Assembly (NCBI GenBank): GCA_024681775.1
Contig: JAILAF010000024.1
Location: 1 to 35,397, forward strand
Source: Lachnospiraceae bacterium
GTDB taxonomy: Bacteria > Bacillota > Clostridia > Lachnospirales > Lachnospiraceae
Length of the DNA: 35,397 nt
Direction: 5' to 3'
Shown: piece after piece, positions 10,001 to 17,577 of the stretch
Numbering within the stretch: position 1 is the stretch's first letter
How the letters are laid out: each line of letters starts with the position of its first letter
Position numbers and translations under genes: made by a program
The notes under the pieces: model-generated
Told to the model about the DNA's origin: nothing
The model's database searches: none
The model's input: only the letters and a program-made list of their open reading frames with translations

Positions 10001-10829
10001 GATCCATGAGGCAGGAGAATTTGTCGGGACGGTCCGCATAGAGCTCGGCGCGGGTCTTCCGGTAGTCTGCGAAGCTCTTCTCAAAGGCTGCACGGTATAC
10101 CCCATCGTCAAAGCGGACACCCGTAAGTTCCGTGGAAAAGGTGGTGTGGCGGCAGTGATCGGACCAGTAGGTATCCAGCACGCGGATCTCCGTCATGGAA
10201 GGATCCCGCTGCTCGTCGTCGTGGAAATATTTCTGGATATGAAGGAAGTCCTTGAAGGTCATAGCAAGACCCAGGGAATCGTAAAGCGCCTTCAGCTCAG
10301 TCTCGGGCATGGATGCAAATCCGTCAAAGATCTTCACATCCGCAGGATCCGCATAATCCATCTGCAGAGTTGCGGGCTTCTCCATGCCGGTTTCCCGGGA
10401 GTCCACGGGGTTGATGCAATAGGCCTTGATGCGATCCAGATCGCTATCTGTGATATCGCCGCAGATCACGTAGGTTGTTGCGGTACGAATGGTGGGAGAC
10501 TCGTTTTCATTCAGGAACTGGACACACTGCACTGCGGAATCCGCTCTCTGATCGAACTGTCCGGGGAGGTACTCCACGGAAAATACCCTGCCGTCCGCAG
10601 GAACGTCGAATTTCTCCAGGTAGTAATCATCTACCGGAGGCTCTGAAAACACGCTGGTCACCGCCTGATCGAACACGGCATCGGAGATGTTCTCCACGTC
10701 ATACCGGATCAGGATCCGAACCTCTTTCGCGTCGATCCCCAGGTAGCTCTTCAGCTCCTCGTGCAGTTCAAGCGCCTTCACTGCGTAAGGCTTCTTTTTC
10801 TCCACATAGATGCGTCTTACGTTCGCCAT
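7029..10829 (-). CDS. purL: Phosphoribosylformylglycinamidine synthase, single-chain type
   Basis: Converts FGAR plus glutamine and ATP to FGAM, the fourth step of purine synthesis. At 1266 aa it is the large fused form: a PurS-like N-terminus (RRIYVEKKKPYAVKALEL), a linker, the tandem AIRS-like catalytic domains (with NETHNHPTEIEPFGGAATCLGG and SIGGKDSMSG), and a C-terminal class I amidotransferase (FPGGFSAGDEPDGS, nucleophile in LGICNGFQ, end motif HSERRGDG). The reading frame is open 20 codons further upstream. The ATG at 10829 is chosen because GGAAGGAG lies about 8 nt before it and the protein then starts at MANVRRIYVEKKK. It leads the purL-carA-carB-queH-argS series. Other purine genes of the window (purE-M-N-D) are in a separate operon. 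Confidence 0.97.
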   Translation of the reverse strand: MANVRRIYVEKKKPYAVKALELHEELKSYLGIDAKEVRILIRYDVENISDAVFDQAVTSVFSEPPVDDYYLEKFDVPADGRVFSVEYLPGQFDQRADSAVQCVQFLNENESPTIRTATTYVICGDITDSDLDRIKAYCINPVDSRETGMEKPATLQMDYADPADVKIFDGFASMPETELKALYDSLGLAMTFKDFLHIQKYFHDDEQRDPSMTEIRVLDTYWSDHCRHTTFSTELTGVRFDDGVYRAAFEKSFADYRKTRAELYADRPDKFSCLMDLGTIAAKKIRKDGGLQDEEVSDEINACSIVVPVEMDYGDHKETEEWLVFFKNETHNHPTEIEPFGGAATCLGGAIRDPLSGRGYVYQAMRVTGAADPTGSVQDTLKGKLPQKKIVRTAAAGYSSYGNQIGLATGYVKEIYHPDYVAKRMEIGAVMGAAPRKNVIRENSDPGDIIILLGGRTGRDGCGGATGSSKAHTVSSIETCGAEVQKGNAPTERKIQRLFRRSEVTRLIKKCNDFGAGGVSVAIGELADGLKVDLDKVPKKYAGLDGTELAISESQERMAVVVAPGDVDEFLKYAAEENLEAVCVAVVTEEPRLVLNWRGKDIVNIKRSFLDTNGAHQETQVEVEMPDPAKDYFASVSASNGVADAVKSGDLKTAWKNTLSDLNVCSQKGLVEMFDSSIGAGSVVMPYGGKYQLTETQSMIAKLPTLKGKTDTITMMAYGFDPELSSWSPYHGAIYAVIESMARIVASGGDASKIRFTFQEYFRRMNEEPSRWSQPFAALLGAYDAQMGFGLPSIGGKDSMSGTFGDIDVPPTLVSFAVNIGKGAEVITPELKKAGDKLVLFTITRDDLELPDYGQIAKLYAQIRDLNRKGLIAAAYALDGKGLAAALPKMAFGNGLGVQVAEGIAPESFFGRGQGNIVAEIPAERFAELSASGVPFTEVGTVTADGSFTYGSAVLSGEEALSAWTGRLEKVFPTKAVKGCNPVESKTYHESSVYVCKHKVARPRVFIPVFPGSNCEYDTAAAFERAGAETSVRIFRNLSPEDIRSSVEEFEAEIEKAQIIMFPGGFSAGDEPDGSAKFFATAFRNEKIREAVEKLLNERDGLALGICNGFQALIKLGLVPNGHITGQDVNSPTLTFNTIGRHISKMAYIRVVSDKSPWLAGATLGDVYCNPASHGEGRFVAPKEVLADLFAKGQVATQYCDPDGNVTMDENSNINGSYCAIEGITSPDGRVLGKMAHSERRGDGVAVNIYGEQDLKIFESGVAYFQ

Positions 10830-10902
10830 TACAAGTCTCCTTCCAAAATCGGCTTTTTCGCGCGGATCAGGATACTCTCCAGTCCACAAAAACTCACATT
10901 AA

Positions 10903-10932
10903 ATGATACAACCGAAGGGCCTTCCTGCGCAA
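10903..10932 (-). promoter_or_regulatory. Possible promoter of the purL-carA-carB operon
   Basis: Between the terminator after the tetR gene and purL, the minus strand reads TTGCGC, 18 nt, TATCAT. The -10 lies about 74 nt before the purL start. The match is imperfect, but this is the only spot after the terminator where I found a plausible pair. I saw no purine riboswitch or PurR-type box in this leader. Confidence 0.4.
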
Positions 10933-10933
10933 G

Positions 10934-10969
10934 AAAAAAAGCCCCAAAGAAGCGTTCTCCTTTGAAGCT
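10934..10969 (-). terminator. Intrinsic terminator after the tetR gene
   Basis: Minus strand: a 10-bp stem (AGCTTCAAAG with CTTTGGGGCT, two G-T pairs), a 10-nt loop, then a run of T. It starts about 32 nt after the tetR stop and separates that operon from purL. Confidence 0.8.
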
Positions 10970-11000
10970 TTTTTCGGCAATCTATGCAACTTTTCCCGTC

Positions 11001-11594
11001 TTACTCTTCCTCAAGGATGACGCCCAGGGTAGAGAAGATGTAATCGATCTGCTTATCCACGGTATCAGCGGTGATCCCGACGGTCTGTGCGCTGATGCGG
11101 AGACCTTCCAGCAGGAACATGATGTTTCTGGCAGCCTCGGAGCAGTTCTCGCAATAGAACTCCTCGTTCTCCACGCCTGCCTCGATCAGCTTCTCGATGA
11201 TCTTGACGGCGGACTCAAACTGCTTCTTCAGCACATCGTCCTTGCGGGCGGGCTTGTTCTCGAAATAAAACTCGTAGCTGGCCTGAACCAGGGTGTTCTT
11301 CTTGCGGAGAAGCTCCTTTTTCTGCTCCTGCAGGAAGAGCAGCAGGATGTCCACACAGGTAGCATCCTCGGTGATCCTGCCGGAGAAGACATCATCGGTC
11401 TCCTCGCTCTCCTGGCGCAGGACCTCCAGAAAGATCTGGTTGGTATTCTCAAAATACAGATACAGTCCGCCGCGGCTGATGTCGCATGCCTCCACGATGT
11501 CCTTCATCGTGACGCGCTTGTATCCCTTCTCGACGAATACCTCCCTTGCCTTGTCTACGATAAACTGCTTTTTCTTGATCGACTTGTCTCCCAC
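11001..11594 (-). CDS. TetR/AcrR-family transcriptional regulator
   Basis: A 197-residue one-component regulator. The N-terminal ~60 residues match the TetR DNA-binding domain: a helix with FIVDKAREVFVEKGYKRVT, then MKDIVEACDISRGGLYLYFENTNQIF, the characteristic helix-turn-helix and following helix. The remaining ~130 residues form the variable ligand-binding domain, whose ligand cannot be read from sequence. The start codon is GTG, preceded by GGGAGG with good spacing. It follows a 154-codon gene of unknown function by 24 nt and should be in the same operon. No transporter or enzyme target sits next to it, so autoregulation and a distant target are both possible. Confidence 0.9.
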   Translation of the reverse strand: MGDKSIKKKQFIVDKAREVFVEKGYKRVTMKDIVEACDISRGGLYLYFENTNQIFLEVLRQESEETDDVFSGRITEDATCVDILLLFLQEQKKELLRKKNTLVQASYEFYFENKPARKDDVLKKQFESAVKIIEKLIEAGVENEEFYCENCSEAARNIMFLLEGLRISAQTVGITADTVDKQIDYIFSTLGVILEEE

Positions 11595-11618
11595 TTTGTT
11601 ACCTCCCAGCCTCCTTGG

Positions 11619-12083
11619 CTATTTGCGTTCCGGGTGATCCCAGAAATCCACGATTGACTGAAATTGCTTCAGTGTCAGATAAAAGATCTGCTCCGAAACT
11701 CCTTCGCTCCACAGACTGGATCTGGTCCGTCCCCCCATAACATACTTGGACAAAATACCTCTCAGATCGTCCCAGTTTCTCCAGTCGGCTCTCTCAATGA
11801 GGGCCCGTTCCTGCTCGTGCGTCTTCAGTCCCTTACGGGTGTAGACGTAAGGATAATTTCTGTCCAGGATCGGCGATTTCTCGGCTTCTCTGATAAAGCT
11901 CATAAGCGTGCCGTCGTACACCGGGAAGGGAACGGAACGCTCTCCCAGGCCGTCACCGGAATAAGTGTTCACCACAGCCTTTTTGGAAGCCTCCTCCAGC
12001 CAGGGCAGATACCGGAACAACGGTGCCAGAAGAATCCTGTTTTCCTTCATCTTCGAACGGAGATATTCTTCATTCTGCTCCAT
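11619..12083 (-). CDS. Conserved hypothetical protein, 154 aa, upstream of tetR
   Basis: I do not recognise a function. The product is soluble, charged, and has no signal peptide or membrane segment. Recognisable stretches are LLAPLFRYLPWLEE, FPVYDGTLMSFIREAEKSPILDRNYPYVYTRKGLKTHEQER, and WRNWDDLRGILSKYVMGGRTRSSLWSEGVSE. It may belong to a small DUF family found in Firmicutes, but I cannot name it firmly. The frame opens 31 codons upstream, but the ATG at 12083 has a strong GGGAGGAG site just before it, so this start is used. The upstream extension is Cys/Arg-rich and unlike protein. Its stop lies 24 nt before the tetR gene, so the pair is probably one transcript and this protein may act with the regulator. 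Confidence 0.75.
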   Translation of the reverse strand: MEQNEEYLRSKMKENRILLAPLFRYLPWLEEASKKAVVNTYSGDGLGERSVPFPVYDGTLMSFIREAEKSPILDRNYPYVYTRKGLKTHEQERALIERADWRNWDDLRGILSKYVMGGRTRSSLWSEGVSEQIFYLTLKQFQSIVDFWDHPERK

Positions 12084-12208
12084 AAGCTCCTCCCGGACCC
12101 CTCTGCGCCCCGCAGACCGGCACTCCGATCTGCAAAACAGCACGGATGTCACTTTTTCAAACGCTAAAATCGACAAAAATAAGAACTAAATATGACACGA
12201 GCGTAATT

Positions 12209-12240
12209 ATTTTATCATATTTTCGTAAAAAGTACAGTAT
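12209..12240 (-). promoter_or_regulatory. Extended -10 promoter for the unknown-tetR operon
   Basis: The minus strand has TGATAAAAT, an extended -10 (TG-n-TAAAAT, 12214-12209), in an A/T-rich gap, with only a poor -35 (TGTACT-like). The predicted transcript has a ~120-nt leader. The leader contains a 9-bp hairpin with a 4-nt loop (12112-12133) about 30 nt before the start codon of the 154-aa gene. No clear TetR-type palindrome was found here. Confidence 0.5.
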
Positions 12241-12273
12241 AAAATAACAGAAATTTTTTTAATGCGTTTCCTG

Positions 12274-13086
12274 TCAGGAAAGCTGACGGGTACACTCTTC
12301 CAAAACGCTGCAGACATCGGTGCAGAAAAGATCGGCGTGGGGCTTTAAGATCTCGTTTCCGGTTTCCATACACACTGCCAGGCCTGCTGCCTGCAGAAGA
12401 CTGATGTCATTTTCTCCGTCGCCGAAAGCCATGATCTCCTTCGGGGAGATCCCAAGGTCCCTTGCCATCTCCAGCAGCGTTTCCCCTTTTCCCACGCCGG
12501 GGGGCATACAGTCAAACCACCCGCTGCCGCTGTCCGTCACATTCATGCGCCCCGCATACTTCTCGTGGAGATAGGCGCTGGCCTCCGCGGGAACGGTGCC
12601 GGGGAAGTGGGCGGAGATCTTAAGTAAGCTACCGGTAAATTCCTCATAGGAAGAAAGGAGCTTCGTCCGAAGGCCCACCTCGTCCGTCAGATGATAGAGG
12701 AACCGGGGATCCTTCGGGACGAGACAGCTCTCCTCCTTTTTGCACAGCAATATCTCGATCCCTTCATATTTCTGCAGATCGGACACCATCTCCATGGCAA
12801 GGGACAGGTCCAGGCTCCTCTCACAGATCACCCGGTCCTGCCAGACTCCCACGCAGCCGTTTTCTCCGATATAGCCGATCCTGCTTTCCACCCCTGCAAA
12901 GATATCCCGGAGGTTGGGATACTGTCTGCCGCTGGCCACGATAAAGCGGATGCCGCCGTCAATGAGGCGCCAGATCACTTCCCTGCTCCTCTCCGGCAGG
13001 CTCTGCATCCCTCTGGGATAAAAGATGGTGCCGTCCAGGTCGCTGACCACGGTGGTGATGGTTTTTCCTGCGTATGTAAAACTCAT
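12274..13086 (-). CDS. Cof-type HAD-superfamily sugar/nucleotide phosphatase
   Basis: A 270-residue cytoplasmic haloacid-dehalogenase hydrolase of the Cof/YidA type (class IIB cap). Motif I is VVSDLDGT with nucleophile Asp16 and acid/base Asp18. Motif II is IVASGRQ. Motif IV is FGDGENDISLL near the C-terminus, which binds Mg2+. Substrates of this family are usually small sugar phosphates, FMN or PLP, and cannot be told from sequence. A TTG at 13095 keeps the frame open but abuts the AGGAG, so the ATG at 13086 with 9-nt spacing is the likely start. It lies 53 nt downstream of tRNA-Trp, with an intrinsic terminator between them. I see no separate promoter, so expression may depend on read-through from tRNA-Trp/radA. 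Confidence 0.93.
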   Translation of the reverse strand: MSFTYAGKTITTVVSDLDGTIFYPRGMQSLPERSREVIWRLIDGGIRFIVASGRQYPNLRDIFAGVESRIGYIGENGCVGVWQDRVICERSLDLSLAMEMVSDLQKYEGIEILLCKKEESCLVPKDPRFLYHLTDEVGLRTKLLSSYEEFTGSLLKISAHFPGTVPAEASAYLHEKYAGRMNVTDSGSGWFDCMPPGVGKGETLLEMARDLGISPKEIMAFGDGENDISLLQAAGLAVCMETGNEILKPHADLFCTDVCSVLEECTRQLS

Positions 13087-13103
13087 ATAACTCAACTCCT
13101 AAC

Positions 13104-13134
13104 AAAAAGAACCCGGACGGGAATCGTCCGGGTT
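13104..13134 (-). terminator. Terminator after tRNA-Trp
   Basis: Minus strand: AACCCGGACG, a 5-nt loop, CGTCCGGGTT, then CTTTTT. This is a perfect 10-bp G/C-rich stem starting 5 nt after the tRNA. It ends less than 20 nt before the start codon of the HAD gene, so it also sits in that gene's leader. Confidence 0.85.
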
Positions 13135-13138
13135 TAAG

Positions 13139-13209
13139 CAGGGGAAGAGGGGATCGAACCCCCGTTAACGGTTTTGGAGACCGCCGCACTACCGCTGTAC
13201 TATTCCCCT
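13139..13209 (-). tRNA. tRNA-Trp (anticodon CCA)
   Basis: A 71-nt cloverleaf on the minus strand. The acceptor AGGGGAA pairs with TTCCCCT, with discriminator G. The anticodon arm is CGGTCTCCAAAACCG with loop CTCCAAA, giving CCA. The T-arm is GGGGGTTCGATCCCC. The 3' CCA is not encoded. The gene has its own promoter and terminator between radA and the HAD phosphatase gene. Confidence 0.95.
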
Positions 13210-13213
13210 TTAT

Positions 13214-13239
13214 CGCGGCGCTTCCGATCTTGCGCCGCG
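13214..13239 (-). repeat. Hairpin in the 5' leader of tRNA-Trp
   Basis: A perfect 8-bp G/C inverted repeat (CGCGGCGC with GCGCCGCG, 10-nt loop) ends 4 nt before the tRNA. It has no T-run, so it is not a terminator. It may guide processing of the tRNA precursor. Confidence 0.6.
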
Positions 13240-13251
13240 TCAACGAATGAG

Positions 13252-13281
13252 ATTATAACATAGCCCCGAGTCCCTTGGCAA
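13252..13281 (-). promoter_or_regulatory. Promoter of tRNA-Trp
   Basis: Minus strand: TTGCCA, 18 nt, TATAAT, with TG one base before the -10 (TGTTATAAT). The -10 lies 43 nt before the mature tRNA. The -35 overlaps a small inverted repeat (TCCCTTGGCAAGGGA) that has a T-run only on the plus strand. Confidence 0.8.
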
Positions 13282-13289
13282 GGGATTTT

Positions 13290-14663
13290 TTAAAAGGCCA
13301 GATCCAGGGCTTCCTGAACGTTGGAAACGGCCAGAATGCGGATTCCCTTCACCTTCCTGCACTCTTCCGCGCAGCTCGTCGGAACCACACAGGTCGAAAA
13401 ACCGAGCCGCTGCGCCTCCGCTGCTCTGGCTCTCGCCATGGAGACGCTTCTGACCTCGCCGGAAAGACCTACCTCTCCGAAAGCGACCATGCCCGGATCC
13501 AGAGGTGCGTTCTTAAAGCTGGACAGCACAGCCAGCACAATGGCCAGATCCAGAGCGGGCTCCCGCAGGGAGATGCCGCCGGTGAGATTGACATAGGCGT
13601 CGCAATCGCCCAGATGCATACCGCAGCGTTTCTCCAGGACGGCCATGAGGAGATTCACCCGGTTGAAATCCGTGCCGTTTGCCTGCCTGCGGGGGATACC
13701 GAAATTGCTCCTGGTAACCAAACTCTGGATCTCCAGAAGCAAAGGTCTCGTTCCCTCCATGGAACAGGCCACCACGGAACCCGAAGCCTTCTCGGGTCTG
13801 CCCTCCAGCATGAACTCCGACGGGTTGGGTACCTGCATCAGGCCTTCCTCCCGCATTTCGAAGACGCCGATCTCGTCGGTGGATCCGAAACGGTTTTTCA
13901 CGCCGCGCAGGATCCGGTAGGAAGCATGCCGGTCGCCTTCAAAATACAGCACCGTATCCACCATGTGCTCCAGCACTCTGGGACCTGCCACCGTGCCCTC
14001 CTTGGTCACATGTCCTACGATGAACACGGAAATCCCCAGGCCCTTGGCAATCTGCATCAGGACGCCTGTGGATTCCCGGACCTGGGATACACTGCCGGGA
14101 GCAGAGGATACGGAATCATTGTACATGGTCTGGATGGAATCGATGACCACCACCTCCGGGTTCGAATCCCGTATGGCACCTTCGATGGCTCCCAGATCCG
14201 TCTCGCAGAGGATCAGCATCCGCTCGTCAAAAGTACCGATGCGGTCCGCCCGCATCTTGATCTGTACCTTGGACTCCTCCCCGGAGACATAGAGGACGGA
14301 GTGTCCTGCCGCTGCCAGGTGATGACAGACCTGCAGGAGGAGCGTGGACTTACCGATGCCGGGGTCGCCGCCCACCAGGGTCATGGACCCCTGTACGATG
14401 CCGCCGCCCAGGACTCTGTCCAGCTCTTCCATGCCGGTGCCGATCCGGTCCTCCTCACGGACGCTGACCCGGGCCAATGCCTCGGGCTTTGGCCTGGTAC
14501 CGGACAGGGATATCCCAACACCCGCTTTTACGGTGCGTCCGGCAGATGGCTCCTCCACCATGGTATTCCATTCTTTGCAGCCGGGGCACTGGCCCATCCA
14601 CTTCGGGGTCTCATACCCGCAGTTCTGGCAGAAAAAGACCACCCCGGATTTTGCTTTTGCCAT
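13290..14663 (-). CDS. radA: DNA repair protein RadA (Sms)
   Basis: A 457-residue RecA-related ATPase acting on recombination intermediates (branch migration). It has an N-terminal C4 zinc finger (Cys12, Cys15, Cys26, Cys29 in FFCQNCGYETPKWMGQCPGC) and a Walker A GGDPGIGKST at 98-107. It also has the RadA-specific KNRFG motif at 256-260 and a C-terminal Lon-protease-like domain, inactive in this family (with GDCDAYVNLTGGI and GEVGLSGEVR). The length is typical. It starts 3 nt after a 135-codon gene that follows clpC. clpC and radA are also neighbours in Bacillus, so this supports a stress-response operon. No clear minus-strand terminator follows; transcription may run into tRNA-Trp. Confidence 0.97.
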   Translation of the reverse strand: MAKAKSGVVFFCQNCGYETPKWMGQCPGCKEWNTMVEEPSAGRTVKAGVGISLSGTRPKPEALARVSVREEDRIGTGMEELDRVLGGGIVQGSMTLVGGDPGIGKSTLLLQVCHHLAAAGHSVLYVSGEESKVQIKMRADRIGTFDERMLILCETDLGAIEGAIRDSNPEVVVIDSIQTMYNDSVSSAPGSVSQVRESTGVLMQIAKGLGISVFIVGHVTKEGTVAGPRVLEHMVDTVLYFEGDRHASYRILRGVKNRFGSTDEIGVFEMREEGLMQVPNPSEFMLEGRPEKASGSVVACSMEGTRPLLLEIQSLVTRSNFGIPRRQANGTDFNRVNLLMAVLEKRCGMHLGDCDAYVNLTGGISLREPALDLAIVLAVLSSFKNAPLDPGMVAFGEVGLSGEVRSVSMARARAAEAQRLGFSTCVVPTSCAEECRKVKGIRILAVSNVQEALDLAF

Positions 14664-14666
14664 AGG

Positions 14667-15074
14667 TTACGCCTTCTTTACCTGAACGGAAACCTTATCG
14701 GCCTTTGCCAGCTCCACGCTGACGGAAAGCTTTCCGCCCAGACCGGTCTGCACGGCGCCTGCATCTTCTCCGTCGACAGTGATGTCATAAAGTGTATCGT
14801 CCTGCAGTCCCAGAGTGATCTGCGCATCCTGATCACCGGAAACGACAAAGGAAACACCGTCTGCGGTCTCGATGAAATGCTCCACTCTGGTGCCCGGTAC
14901 GGACTCATAGAGGAAGAGACCGTTCTTCTCCAGTTTGGTGATGTCCTTAAAGGTCTTGACCTTCAGAAGATTACCGTCGTGGGGATAGTCCTCGGTCTTC
15001 TGCTTCTCGGGAAGGGAAAAATCACCGAATCCTAACTTTCCGTCTTCCTCAGTCCATAGTAAATTCGCAGCCAT
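14667..15074 (-). CDS. Conserved hypothetical protein between clpC and radA, 135 aa
   Basis: I cannot assign a function. The protein is small, acidic and soluble, without signal peptide or membrane segment. The N-terminal part contains a charged stretch with FGDFSLPEKQKTEDY and LLKVKTFKDITKLEKNG. The C-terminal half looks like a beta-rich fold (LFLYESVPGTRVEHF, GVSFVVSGDQDAQITLGLQ, YDITVDGEDAGAVQTGLGGKLSVSVEL). I recall similar Lachnospiraceae proteins annotated inconsistently, for example as endosialidase; nothing here supports such an enzyme. GGAGG precedes the ATG. It lies 21 nt after clpC and 3 nt before radA, so all three should be made together, which suggests a role in the same proteostasis/DNA-damage setting. 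Confidence 0.85.
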   Translation of the reverse strand: MAANLLWTEEDGKLGFGDFSLPEKQKTEDYPHDGNLLKVKTFKDITKLEKNGLFLYESVPGTRVEHFIETADGVSFVVSGDQDAQITLGLQDDTLYDITVDGEDAGAVQTGLGGKLSVSVELAKADKVSVQVKKA

Positions 15075-15095
15075 TTTGTTTTCCTCCGTATGTGT

Positions 15096-17549
15096 TTATT
15101 TTTTGCCCTTTACCTGAAAGGTTACTTTTCCTTTGCCGTATCCGGCAGTTACCGAATCTCCGGGAGCCACCCGCTTAGCCAGGATCTCCTCTGCCAGGGC
15201 ATCCTCCACCACGGACTGTAAGGCTCGGCGCAGGGGTCTCGCGCCCATCTTCCGATCGGCGTAGCGCTCCACCAGATGTTTTTTCAGCCCGGCGGTGAGG
15301 GTCAGAGAGATGTTCATCTGTGCCATGCACCGGTCCGAAAGCTGCTTTGCCAGGAGATCCACGATCTCCTTCATATTCTGGTCGCTGAGCTGATGGAATA
15401 CGGAAATATCATCGATCCTGTTGATGAACTCCGGCTTGAAGGAGCGTTTTACCTCCTCCATGACCTGACTCTTCATCCGCTCGTAATCTTTGGTCTCATT
15501 TTTCTCTGCGGCAAATCCCAGGTTTTTGGGATCCACGATCTTCTCCGCACCCGCATTGGAGGTCATGATGAGGATCGTATTTTTGAAGCTGACCTTCCGG
15601 CCCTTGGAATCGGTGATATGACCATCGTCCAGCACCTGCAGCAGGATGTTGAACACATCGGGGTGTGCCTTTTCGATCTCGTCGAAGAGGACCACGGAAT
15701 AGGGATTCCGGCGGATCTTATCCGTCAGCTGGCCGCCCTCTTCGAAGCCCACATAGCCCGGAGGGGATCCGATCATCTTCGACACGGAGTGGCCTTCCAT
15801 ATACTCCGACATATCAACGCGGATCAGGGCATCCTCGGAGCCGAACATCGCCTCCGCCAGTGCCTTGGAAAGCTCGGTCTTACCGACGCCGGTAGGTCCC
15901 AGGAACAGGAAGGAACCGATGGGACGCTTGGGATCCTTCAGACCCACGCGACCTCTGCGCATGGCCTTCGCCACGGAGGAAACCGCCTCGTCCTGACCGA
16001 TGACCCGCTTATGCAGGATCTTCTCCAGCTTCAGGAGTCTGTCGCTCTCCTTCTCCGCCAGCTTCTCCACGGGGATCTTGGTCCACATGGCCACCACTCT
16101 GGCCACTTCCTTCTCGCCGATGGAAGCCTGGTATTCCTTCTCCTTCTCTTCCTTGCGCTTCTGTGCCCGCTCGTATTTCTTGATCAGCTCGTTTTGCTTC
16201 TCCCGCAGCTCATGGGCCTGGAGAAATGCCTCCATCCGGATGGACAGCTCGATCTGGCGGTCGATCTTGTGGATCTGGTCCAGGAGGCTCTTTTGCTTAT
16301 CCGGCAGATCCATGGCGTGGAGCCTCGCTCCGGCAGCCGCCTCATCGATGAGGTCGATGGCCTTGTCCGGCAGGTTCCGGTCGTTGATATATCTGGCAGA
16401 GAGACGGACCGCAGCTTCCACCGCTTCGTCCGTGATCTTTACCTGGTGATGTTCTTCGTACTTGCCCTTGATACCCTGCAGGATACGGATGGCTTCCTCC
16501 TGGTCCGGCTCCTCCACGGTGACGGGCTGGAAACGGCGCTCCAGGGCAGCGTCCTTCTCGATGTACTTCCGATACTCTGCGATGGTGGTGGCACCGATGA
16601 GCTGCAGCTCACCTCTGGCCAGGGAAGGCTTCATGATATTGGAAGCGTCGATGGCACCCTCCGCACCGCCGGCGCCGATGAGGGTATGGAGCTCATCCAG
16701 GAACAAAATGACATTGCCGTCATCGATCACTTCCCGGATCACGCGTTTGATACGCTCCTCAAACTCTCCCCTGTACTTACTGCCGGCAACCATGCCGGAA
16801 AGATCCAGGGTCATGAGACGCTTGTCCTTCATGGTGGGAGGCACCTCTCCGGACACGATGCGCTGTGCCAGGCCCTCTACCACTGCGGTCTTGCCCACAC
16901 CGGGCTCGCCGATGAGGCAGGGATTGTTCTTCGTTCTGCGGCTGAGGATCTGCACCACGCGACGCACCTCGTCGTTGCGCCCGATGACAGGATCCAGCTT
17001 CCCCTCTCTGGCCATGGCGGTCAGATCCCGGCTGTACTGCTCCAGCATGGACTGCTTTCCCCCGCGAGAGCCGCTTCCGGATGCCAGATCCTCCCTGGTA
17101 AGGGCAGGATCCTGGCCGATGGCCATCAGGGTATCCGCGTAGATCTTCGTCACATTGATCTCCATGACGGAGGACAGGATCCTGAGCGCTGCATTCTCCC
17201 CCTCCCGGATGAGAGCCAGAAGGAGATGTTCCGTGCCGGTCTCGCTCTGTCCGAAACGGGCTGCCATCTTATGGGCGCCCTCCAGGATGCTCCTGGCTCT
17301 GGGGGAGTAGTCTCCCCGCTCTTCAATGTGCACATTCTTATCAAAAGTGATGAGCTCCTTGATCATCTCAAGGTAACGGCCCTCATCCACGCCGTTCTCA
17401 ATGAGCACTCTCCCCGCAACGGAATCGGTGACTGCCAGGAGACCTGCCAGAATGTGCTCCGAGCCGATGTACCCGTTGTGGAATTTCTTCGCGACTCTGG
17501 CTGCCTCATAGAGGGCGGCCTGAGCCGACTCGGTAAACTTAGGTTGCAT
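15096..17549 (-). CDS. clpC: ATP-dependent Clp protease ATP-binding subunit ClpC
   Basis: An 817-residue AAA+ unfoldase that feeds substrates to ClpP. It contains an N-terminal double Clp-N repeat (residues 1-145), a first AAA+ module (Walker A GEPGVGKT 214-221, Walker [11 protein letters not shown]), a UVR-containing coiled middle region (about 420-475), and a second AAA+ module (Walker A GPTGVGKT 551-558). A ClpP-docking LGF tripeptide lies at 677-679, and the C-terminal D2 small domain is present. The middle region and the UVR motif mark it as ClpC rather than ClpB or ClpA. It follows the gntR gene by 28 nt. The ctsR, mcsA and mcsB genes that usually precede clpC in Bacilli and many Clostridia are absent here. 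No clpP is in the window. Confidence 0.96.
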   Translation of the reverse strand: MQPKFTESAQAALYEAARVAKKFHNGYIGSEHILAGLLAVTDSVAGRVLIENGVDEGRYLEMIKELITFDKNVHIEERGDYSPRARSILEGAHKMAARFGQSETGTEHLLLALIREGENAALRILSSVMEINVTKIYADTLMAIGQDPALTREDLASGSGSRGGKQSMLEQYSRDLTAMAREGKLDPVIGRNDEVRRVVQILSRRTKNNPCLIGEPGVGKTAVVEGLAQRIVSGEVPPTMKDKRLMTLDLSGMVAGSKYRGEFEERIKRVIREVIDDGNVILFLDELHTLIGAGGAEGAIDASNIMKPSLARGELQLIGATTIAEYRKYIEKDAALERRFQPVTVEEPDQEEAIRILQGIKGKYEEHHQVKITDEAVEAAVRLSARYINDRNLPDKAIDLIDEAAAGARLHAMDLPDKQKSLLDQIHKIDRQIELSIRMEAFLQAHELREKQNELIKKYERAQKRKEEKEKEYQASIGEKEVARVVAMWTKIPVEKLAEKESDRLLKLEKILHKRVIGQDEAVSSVAKAMRRGRVGLKDPKRPIGSFLFLGPTGVGKTELSKALAEAMFGSEDALIRVDMSEYMEGHSVSKMIGSPPGYVGFEEGGQLTDKIRRNPYSVVLFDEIEKAHPDVFNILLQVLDDGHITDSKGRKVSFKNTILIMTSNAGAEKIVDPKNLGFAAEKNETKDYERMKSQVMEEVKRSFKPEFINRIDDISVFHQLSDQNMKEIVDLLAKQLSDRCMAQMNISLTLTAGLKKHLVERYADRKMGARPLRRALQSVVEDALAEEILAKRVAPGDSVTAGYGKGKVTFQVKGKK

Positions 17550-17577
17550 TTTGTCCTCCGAGACCGGTGAGCCCCTG

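Noticed and set aside
8982..10646. Plus-strand open frame of 554 codons opposite purL
   Set aside because: A shadow of purL: low-complexity Gly/His/Leu composition, no start signals.
10830..11000. Purine riboswitch in front of purL
   Set aside because: The leader is short and lacks the conserved loop and junction bases of the purine aptamer; only a terminator and a weak promoter are visible.
13269..13292. Terminator of radA on the minus strand
   Set aside because: The hairpin TCCCTTGGCAAGGGA is followed by T only on the plus strand. On the minus strand it is followed by CTCGGGG and overlaps the tRNA-Trp promoter.
15276..17570. Plus-strand open frame of 764 codons opposite clpC
   Set aside because: It mirrors ClpC almost end to end, is rich in Leu/His/Asp, matches no family I know, and lacks a promoter or ribosome-binding site.
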